Below are positions 56,671-64,000 of a stretch of 64,000 nucleotides of DNA, one piece after another. Source of the stretch: Adineta ricciae (taxonomy: Eukaryota > Rotifera > Eurotatoria > Adinetida > Adinetidae); assembly GCA_905250025.1 (NCBI GenBank), contig CAJNOJ010000374.1, positions 8,415-72,414 of the forward strand, read 5' to 3'. The notes below the pieces were generated by a model, which worked only from the letters and a program-made list of their open reading frames with translations, searched no databases and was not told the origin of the DNA. Each line of letters begins with the position of its first letter. Position 1 is the first letter of the stretch. Position numbers and translations under genes: made by a program.

Positions 56671-58871
56671 ACAAGCCATGACATCTCTTTCCAATCATCG
56701 AAAATCTATAGCATATCAATCAGTTGTTTTGTTCCAATATCATGCGTGGCACCATCCGTTGAGGACAGCTTCTTAAATTGTGATGCCTCGATATAAGTCA
56801 TATATAGATCAACATTTGCATCTTAGAGGACAAATGTGAGTGTTTTCTCTTTATCATTTATACGTACTCTGACGTACACTTCCTTAAGTGATCTCAATCA
56901 TCTACTTGGAAAACGTGTTGCAACAGATCTAAGTTTCACAACAGAAAATGCATATGTATATTGTAAGCAAGATTAAAATAGAAGTAAATAGGAACACAAA
57001 ACTGGTACTAATATGATGACGAAAATATACAAAAGATCGAGGCTGACATTGAGAGTAAGAACGAAGATATAGGTAGTAGCGATAATTTTACACCTATATG
57101 TCAATATTGGAGACGCAATATAAGCAAATAAATGATAAAGATCTTAGTTTTTGTTAACCCTTTCGAGACCGCGCTGACACTTCAAAGTGTCATTGAGATT
57201 TTATGTAGTCTTATGCATAAGAATTCGAATTTTTTTCGCGTCTTTTTGAAGTAAATGTTGTGTATCCTGTCTTAGACGTTCGTGTTACGATCGGTATCTT
57301 CTTTTTTCTTTCTCTTCTTGTCGAATGACAAAAATTGGAATTCTTACACATGAGACTTTAAAGTGCCAGCGGTCTCGAAAGAGTTAAAACCAATTTTCTA
57401 TATATTTTCCTAGCGCTTAACCGAACGAACAAGCACACTTTTGGTCACACCTGTAATTCTTATGTACGATATTAGTCTTGATATTCTATCTATTTTTGTC
57501 ATCATTTCCTGAATATTTTTTTGTATTTCTACGCATCTGTGTTCTGCTTCTAATAGTCTAAAGTCGATATTTCAATTTTTCTCAAGCAAATCCGATGTTT
57601 ATGTATTAATAGGGCCTCGTAATCAATTAGAAAAAGTTTAGAAGATCAAAAATTTTTCTTTTAGTCAGGTTGATTCGATGATTGTTTCATAATTCTTCTT
57701 CTAAGATTATGTTGCACTTTATTCTATTGACAAGCTTTATTGCGACAACAGCTAGGTGACGCTGAATAGGTAGATGTTTGAGACGTTAGTGCTTGATCAC
57801 CTGAATCAAGTATGTGCTAAAAAAGACAAAAGGAACAGGTTTTTTCCTCTTGCTCTGCCCCATACCTTTCCGTCGTCAACTGAAGAGAATTTGAAATTGT
57901 CAGCATATCGTGAAATAATCATCATGTGGGCAAGTTCAGCACTTAGACGTTCGGGTTTGCCATGAAGCTACAAGAATATTGCGAATTATTCCAATGTATG
58001 CTCAATACTCTTTTAAATCTATTCCTCTATAAATGTGTCGTGTATAGGCGATTTGCTTATATTAGTCACAAAATTCAACATTGGCAATCACAGAAGGAAG
58101 ACATGCCACTCACAAGTTCGCGAAATTACTTAGAACCTCAAATTCTTTTAATGCAAAATGATTAGTTCTCTTGTTACTCTCGCTACATAAATGTGACAAG
58201 ATAAATGAGGAAAAAAAAACAATATTTTAATTGTCGTGAATTCTTCATTCAAGAAATAACTTCAGCTGATGTTAATCTAAGCACGGTATATTTTTGATCG
58301 CTGTCTATTTCTAAAGCAAATTTTTATTCGATGTTAGTTTTCGATATTTCGTGAAAGTGGATGTATAAGAGTGAATATGTCACTCCTGAAGCTATCGTCA
58401 CATACCCAAAGCATATCTCACTCACAACAAAGACGCCTGAATTTCATTTAAATGTTTGCTTTAGAAGATAAAAGTGAGGCACAGTTAAAACACATATTTT
58501 CATAGAGAATTATACGCGCTATCGCGTGCTCTACTTACTTTTTCGAAAACCTTCTTACAGAGTTCTATCACGGCACAAATATTGATGCCAACTTTTGCTT
58601 TTGAAGAGTATATCTCTCGTGATGCTGTCAGTTCATGAAGGTTTACCTCTTCTTATGGTCGCATGTTTATTTTCAGGCAATATTATTATCTATTTATATG
58701 AGCATCGAAATGAATGCACCATTCGCTCGAAAATTAAGCTTTGTGAATATGAGAAATATCAGAAAAATCTTTGCTGGAAAGTGAGAAAAAAGATTCCGTG
58801 AACTATCCACGAATAGGATTAGATCTCAAATTGGCTGATGTCTTATATAGGAATTCGATGAAACGAATATC
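56671..58871. other. Spacer, second copy of 44161-45968 region
   Basis: No gene recognised apart from the inserted MITE described separately. A segment of about 110 bp near 58528-58640 is absent from the first copy. Confidence 0.4.
57158..57383. mobile_element. piggyBac-type MITE with TTAA target duplication
   Basis: A 226-bp element bounded by TTAA on both sides (57154-57157, 57384-57387). Inverted ends are CCCTTTCGAGACCGC and GCGGTCTCGAAAGAG, extended by CTGACACTT.AAAGT on the left and ACTTTAAAGTGCCAG on the right. It has no coding capacity. The first copy (near 44676, TTTTTGTTAAAGCC) has a single TTAA and no insert, so insertion was precise. The ends differ from the piggyBac relic 1.4 kb upstream, so another autonomous element mobilised it. 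Confidence 0.85.
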
Positions 58872-60824
58872 TTACGTCTTGCACTCAGCATAAATGGAAC
58901 TATCCATTAGCAAAGACTGTCAAGGTACGTCAATCTGCGAGTATTTACCTTAAATATCGTCGTCTGATCAAATTGAAATTCATCTTCATAGTGAGTCATT
59001 GGCACTTCATATGTCACTAGAGCATCACCAACACTAGATGGCAATGTGGAACTACTACCACTGTTGGTGGAGCTATTTTTGAACATGCGATATGTGCATG
59101 ATGCAAATTGAATATCTCCTAAACGTATATATGTATGTTTACTTATGGATAGAGATCATGAAAAAGAACGAGAGATAAATAAACTAACCGAGTAGCTCTT
59201 GTAGTTCTTTGTTCTCAACACCGATCGGTTGTTTTGTTATCAGGATAGGCCGTGTAAAACCGATGTCGAGTGCACCCGTAATAAGGTCATTTTCGCAAAG
59301 AGCTCCGCTCAGACACTCACCTACGAATGAATAAATGTGGAAAAGTATAGTTGGATAACAACAAGAAACTTTACCCCAAAGAATTTTATTTCGTCGCAGT
59401 TCCTCGGCGATTGGTCGATCGGCATAAACATCGCTGAAGTAGAATTCGCCTCCAGGCTGAAAGAAAAATATGAATTTATCGACAAGTGAATACCCTTACT
59501 GGAGACAGTGTAGGTATCTACTAGATGGAGGAACGAAACAAAATAAAACTTCAAAATTTATTCTATATTTCATTAAATTGTTCGACTCGATCTGTAAGAA
59601 TATATATTTCTCTTGTTAAAGCTTGATGCTTGATATTGAGATAGTGCTTCTGGATTATTGTTCCGGTCGTTCACTCAAGCTTAAAAGATTTGACACTGAT
59701 TGTTACGAGTTTCACTAGTAATGTACATTTGATTTTTGGAGGCGATACTAGGATTTTTATTGTACAAGACATAATTGACGGATCTTGTGGACGGTAATAT
59801 TAAAATGAGACTGTAGAAAAATGTAAATATAGACCACTCTAAGATCATGACAGAAAAAACCATCGAACGATGTCTTGTGAGACCTACTTACTGGAAAGCA
59901 CTTTTTCCTAAGCAACAATATATTTGAAAGTGTTGGTATTCTCAACAGAATGCCCAAAAGTCTAGACGTGAATAGATCGAGTCAATAATAACGTTAGACG
60001 CGACCTATAGACTGAAATCTTGACAGAGTTATAAAATATATCGATGAGTTTTAACAGTTCTACTACGATTTTCTCTCTAAAAATATGTTTTTTTAAATTC
60101 TCTCCGAAGTAACACTGATGTTATCTATACCTACTTTCAATATCTGGTATATTTGTTGCAACACTTGCTTTTTGTCAGGACTTAAGTTGACGACACAATT
60201 CGAGCTGAAATTTTTGGAAAAAAGAAACTAAAACGATTTTATGCATGAATGTAATTGATACGCACACAACAACATCGAACGAATTGATTTCCAATGCCAC
60301 TTCGTCTATGAGATGCTCGATTCGACCCAGGCGAAAATCGACATTTGGCGAGTCAAAGCCGAATTGTTTTGTATGATAAATGATGTACTCTTCGGCAACA
60401 TCAAGCTGAAAACATGATGAATAATGTTATAAATTAGTTTCATATATTATCTGCATTACCTGTTCTTTCGTCATGTCGACACCAACCACCGATCCTTGAG
60501 CCCCTACTAGGCTCGACAAAATGAAAACATCACGACCTGATCCACAACCGAGATCCAACACTCGACATCCGTTCAGTTTCGGTGGAAAGACAAGCCCACA
60601 TCCATAATATCTAGGAAAATGAACCCAAATTATACAATAACAAGATCTATATAGACGTTAACTCACCGTGCTACAACATTCGGATGAATTTGACTGAGAA
60701 TGTTTCGAATGAAAAGGGGTACTGATGCTTTAGAACAGCAAGCGTCGGTTTTCAAATCGTTACTATGCTGTAGCTGTTTTCCATAATAGTCCTGGACATC
60801 AGCATGTACATCCGTCGTTGCCAT
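58872..60824 (-). CDS. AS3MT: Arsenite methyltransferase, second copy
   Basis: Exons (minus) 60824-60667, 60610-60460, 60405-60266, 60204-60135, 59456-59375, 59320-59189, 59118-58949 and a weak last exon to 58872. All splice sites and all four key cysteines are kept. Exon 6 is nine bases longer, adding three residues (KELQELLG versus KELLG). The putative last exon stops about 23 codons earlier than in the first copy, which questions whether that exon is real or important. The first donor of the long intron is GTAGGT here, better than GTGGGT in the first copy. Confidence 0.85.
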
Positions 60825-60881
60825 ATAATACGTCGTATGCGAATTCACAAATGTGTGAGTTGTGAGGCAGTTCACACTCAA

Positions 60882-61045
60882 AATTTATTCTCTCTCAACA
60901 CGACGATGCATTAGAAGAAAGAATAGAAATATTTGCACATGCATATTGAGAGAGCAAATGACTCACGAATTTATTCTCTCTCAACATGACGATGCATTAG
61001 AAGAAAGAATAGAAATATTTGCATTTGCACATCTGCATTACAGAA
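60882..61045. repeat. Two-unit tandem repeat upstream of AS3MT copy 2
   Basis: Two units of about 85 bp (TTTATTCTCTCTCAACA.GACGATGCATT...) nearly identical to each other. Confidence 0.6.
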
Positions 61046-61748
61046 TGAAAAAGAACATATAAAGAGAAAAATGAAGAAGAGTTGGCCATATTCCGCACAC
61101 CGAAGAGAACACTCCTTTATAGAAACGACAGACTAGTATGTAAGTGACGAGAATTTACTGCTGGCTCCTAGGATCATTATTTCGTAATATTATTCATAAA
61201 CAGATCTTTTGACGCGAACTAATAGTGTTTAAGTAATAATGATCTGAATCTTTTCTGACAGTATCAAGTGTAGTATTGAACTGATTCTTATCCTCTTAAA
61301 ATTGTTTATTTAACACAATGGACATTGCCATAGAATTAGGATTAGATCTAAAGCACGTGATTGTAGCAGAATTTGAGGCATTTTCAGTTTATATCCTAAT
61401 TTTTATTGGCAGCCATTGTATTGAAAATCAATGTTTAATGCTAATTTCACGTACGGACTGCAATTCTGCTTTAGATAGACTAATTTATACGGATTCTGCT
61501 AGGACTTTGCTCACTGTTGCTCGACTTTTACGTCTAACATTTTAAATGGAAAGAAGCATATTTCTATGATTGGTGCATCAACACATGCACCCTGTCTTGT
61601 GAAAGGTCATTATATTTATAATCTCTCTTTCATTCTCTGTCTGCTCTCTTTACTTGGGATGAAGTAAAGCTGATTGAACCTCTTTTTCATTGCAGTTTCC
61701 TTTTGAAAACATGGATAAGGCTGACGGTAGATACCATGAATATTCATA
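61046..61748. other. Intergenic, no gene supported
   Basis: The 75-codon frame at 61318-61545 has a stop in the other copy. A stretch of about 90 bp present at 48790-48890 is missing here near 61640. Confidence 0.4.
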
Positions 61749-61914
61749 CTGTAGCGGTTTATTACGCTATTTGTGCTTCCTATTTCAACTTTATTTCCAA
61801 ATCAACTGACCTTCTCCTTGTGGAGAAGGCATATATTCATAACACAAGAAGAAAGATACACTGTATCTAATTGGTGACCTGTCTAGAGAGAGAGATGTGT
61901 TATGATTGGTTACA
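61749..61914. mobile_element. Solo-LTR-like insertion with 5-bp target duplication
   Basis: A 166-bp segment starting TGTAGCGG and ending GGTTACA (TG..CA), flanked by CATAC at 61744-61748 and 61915-61919. The first copy has one CATAC and no insert at 49003-49007. These are the marks of an LTR retrotransposon long terminal repeat left after recombination. No LTR with the same sequence is seen elsewhere in the window, so the family is not identified. Confidence 0.7.
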
Positions 61915-61946
61915 CATACTCGCACTGCATGATAGGAATAAAATAT

Positions 61947-62975
61947 TCTCTCTACTGAAAGGAGGGTATACACAGAATTTGAGTTAAAATTCGTTCGTTT
62001 GTCCGTGCGTTCGTTCACGTACTTTACACTATAATAGAATAACAATCTATACTGTTTACGAAGAAAGTTTGACCGAAGGGTAGTTGGGGTCGAGGAACTC
62101 GAATCTAAGGTCAGTTTTTTTTCCATCCATCGAGCGTCTCTCTTCTTTTTTCTTTTTACAGCAGATATTTTTCTGTGTCTTTTTTAAAAATCTTTTGTGG
62201 AAGGTAATGAGCTGAACGCTATTTACGATATGTGATGGGAGAGAAAATAAGAGTTTAGAAGTTTATACAAAAAGAATTAGTGTGTGTCGTATTATGATAT
62301 TTATAACTCAAGAAAACCGGAGAAAGTGGTATGTGCGTAGTATCACTTCCGTGTCGGTAGCAACGACTGCGGCACGTCAGGTGTTTCGGTAAGATCTTAG
62401 AGGAAGTACGTCACCAAAAGATATACCCGTCAGTTGAGTTCCATCTTAATAAGTATATAAGGAAATCGACTGTGCAAAAAGAAGTCTAAACATATGAAGC
62501 ACTATGATGGGTGCTTGTTTCACGGCAAATCATAAAATAAAACTTTTTATCTATTTTGTTTGGGGAGTCAAATGAATAGAAGATCACCAACTCGGAAGCG
62601 CCAACAAAATGTAGCTATTCACTTTGAAAGTCAACCAAAAGTGAGTGATACAGCGGAGGTAGACATAGGAACGGCTAGCCGTTCCTCTTGAGAGATATTT
62701 GAAAGTTGAGTTTTATACGAGTCTAAGCGTTGGTCTGAGAAACTTTTGAGGTACCAAATGAACATGAGTGAAAGTCTGAAGCAAATCATCGAATAAATGT
62801 ACCATCAAAATAAAACAGATTTTATTTATTCGGTTGGACAAAAAGTTCTGCAACAATTTCACCCTCGTCCTCATATTAAAGTGTTGCAAAACTTTTAGCC
62901 CAATTTAGCATTTATTCTAAAAGATAGATGTTATTCGATAATATCCTTTCAGTAGAGGGTCAGCAGCCACTAAGC
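61947..62975. other. Haplotype-specific segment, no gene recognised
   Basis: About 1.03 kb that replaces about 170 bp of the first copy (49033-49195). It holds simple CGTTCGTTTGTCCGTGCGTT-like repeats near 61990 and no coding frame of note. No terminal repeats could be paired by eye. Confidence 0.4.
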
Positions 62976-63164
62976 CGCGTTACTTGTAGTTTTTGTAGTA
63001 GGCAGGTCTCAGCTGACATTTTTTTATAGTTGACATCAGGATACTTACTGTCGCACACCCGCGTAGCATCGGTCTTTAATTCAAGTGAGTACTTTGGAAT
63101 GTTCCTTCATTAATGTGATTTGCTATCATTTGAGTTACTTCACTCAGGAAAAAAACATAATCTA

Positions 63165-63558
63165 CGAAACTCCCAAAAAGGTTCTGTCTTTGCATAAAAG
63201 ACTCGAAACACATTCACAGTTCTAAAAGTACAATAAAAAGTTCTATGAAATCATTAAGAGATCGGCTCTTGTATCGAAGGGGCTACCCTTCTCTCTTACA
63301 AAACCCTTTTTCAAGTCCAGTACATCAAAAAACGAGTTTCATAGCAAAATGCAAAATCTTCAGAGTATTCTTACTTTACGGCGAACTCTATTTCTGATGT
63401 GCTGGAGTTGAAAAAAGGTTTTGTAGGAGAGAAGGGTAGTCCCCTCGATACAAGAGCCGATCTCTTAATGATTTCATAGAACTTTTTTATTGTGCTTTTA
63501 GAACTGTGAATATGTTTCGAGTCTTTTTTGCAAAGACAGAACCTTTTTGGGAGTTTCA
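63165..63558. mobile_element. Foldback/MITE element with 150-bp inverted arms
   Basis: Left arm 63165-63314 and right arm 63408-63558 are near-perfect reverse complements (GAAACTCCCAAAAAGGTTC ... GAACCTTTTTGGGAGTTTC) around a 93-bp loop. TA precedes the left end and follows the right end (63163-63164, 63559-63560), which suggests a TA target. No coding capacity. A reduced form lies at 49358-49533. Confidence 0.8.
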
Positions 63559-63864
63559 TACAGCACAAATCTTTTAAAAGTGTTGTTTTACTGCATGCTT
63601 CTTACATGGACACCTATCTAAATATATCTGATGAACGATTCAACTCTTTGTGAGAATATAAATTATATATATGTTCCACTCAAAAGATATTTTTCTGATC
63701 AGATTGAGAATATCCATCAGATCGTATTTTGGAGTTCGTTTCACAAGCTACATAGATAAACATTGGAAAAGTTAGATAAAAACAAATAGTTTTGCTATTT
63801 TATATCCTTTATTATTGTAGATAACGCTCAAAGGTATCACTGATCAACATTCTAGAAACAAAGC

Positions 63865-64000
63865 ATGGCTTCTGACGATACGTTTCTCATCGGCATCATC
63901 GGTAGTGGTCCTATCGGTCTGGAATGTGGTTTGCGTGCGCTCCAATACGGCTATCGATTTGTTATCTTTGAATCTGGTGACGATATCGCAAACAACGTAC
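63865..64000 (+). CDS. Flavin monooxygenase-like gene, second copy (first 45 codons)
   Basis: ATG 63865 with MASDDTFLIGIIGSGPIGLECG, the FAD-binding fingerprint; the window ends within exon 1. Confidence 0.8.
   Translation, partial: MASDDTFLIGIIGSGPIGLECGLRALQYGYRFVIFESGDDIANNV

Larger units (their letters stand above)
54302..64000. repeat. Second copy of 42012-49973, enlarged by insertions
   Basis: Collinear with the first copy over its full length, but 9699 bp against 7962 bp. Extra material includes pieces near 55255-55340, 55402-55490 and 58528-58640, a MITE (57158-57383), a solo-LTR-like insertion (61749-61914), a replaced segment of about 1 kb (61947-62975) and the loop and arm of a foldback element. 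Substitutions are spread throughout, as expected for a diverged haplotype. Confidence 0.9.

Noticed and set aside
61318-61545. A 75-aa protein gene
   Set aside because: The other copy has an in-frame stop at the same place and the start is not conserved.
42012-64000. A true segmental duplication of the AS3MT region
   Set aside because: The copy starts at a single N in mid-gene and is collinear with distributed differences; a retained haplotype is simpler. Read depth would decide.
1-64000. CRISPR array, phage or bacterial operon
   Set aside because: No regularly spaced short repeats or operon-like gene packing; genes are spliced and eukaryotic.

Overview
The window looks like nuclear DNA from an invertebrate metazoan, most likely a bdelloid rotifer (Adineta or Rotaria type). 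The reasons are spliced genes with very short introns (mostly 50-63 nt, GT..AG), AT-rich spacers, animal genes (lysosomal alpha-mannosidase, AS3MT) beside families that bdelloids expand (FG-GAP/ADP-ribosyltransferase fusions, VIT/vWA and NHL relics), horizontally acquired-looking genes (hevein plus RlpA/expansin-like), and long stretches present twice as diverged but collinear copies. The species assignment is inference.

Layout. 0-2.7 kb: an orphan ORF and a complete laccase-type multicopper oxidase. 3.6-10.3 kb: two divergently transcribed GH38 alpha-mannosidases, one with 11 exons (minus) and one intronless (plus). 10.7-12.8 kb: a decayed gene and the tail of an orphan gene that I call family L. 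A 645-N gap follows, then 13.46-18.35 kb repeats 3.6-12.8 kb with its middle missing (single-N junction at 15719). 17.7-33 kb: tandem units of [L gene (-), hevein/expansin-like gene (+), tRNA-like repeat, decayed VIT/vWA gene or small secreted genes]. 34.1-41.2 kb: one large ADP-ribosyltransferase / transmembrane / FG-GAP gene, split by a 3.77-kb block (36902-40675) that is the alternative copy of 29410-33182. 41.4-54.3 kb: an orphan gene, a piggyBac relic, arsenite methyltransferase AS3MT (-) and a flavin monooxygenase (+) with a 3.66-kb intron. 54.3-64 kb: a second copy of 42.0-50.0 kb that is 1.7 kb longer because of insertions.

The assembly has concatenated homologous haplotypes. All four isolated Ns (15719, 36901, 40676, 54301) sit at breakpoints where one copy jumps to another, so gene order across them should not be taken at face value. 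The paired copies are useful, because they give empty and filled sites for a TTAA-flanked MITE, a TG..CA solo-LTR-like insertion and a foldback element, and they expose gene-conversion tracts between tandem paralogues.

Functions that recur are secretion and carbohydrate or cell-wall handling (mannosidases, hevein/expansin-like proteins, small cysteine-rich secreted proteins, PAN domain, laccase) and possible arsenic metabolism (AS3MT with a nearby flavin monooxygenase). No CRISPR array, rRNA gene or bacterial operon structure was seen.
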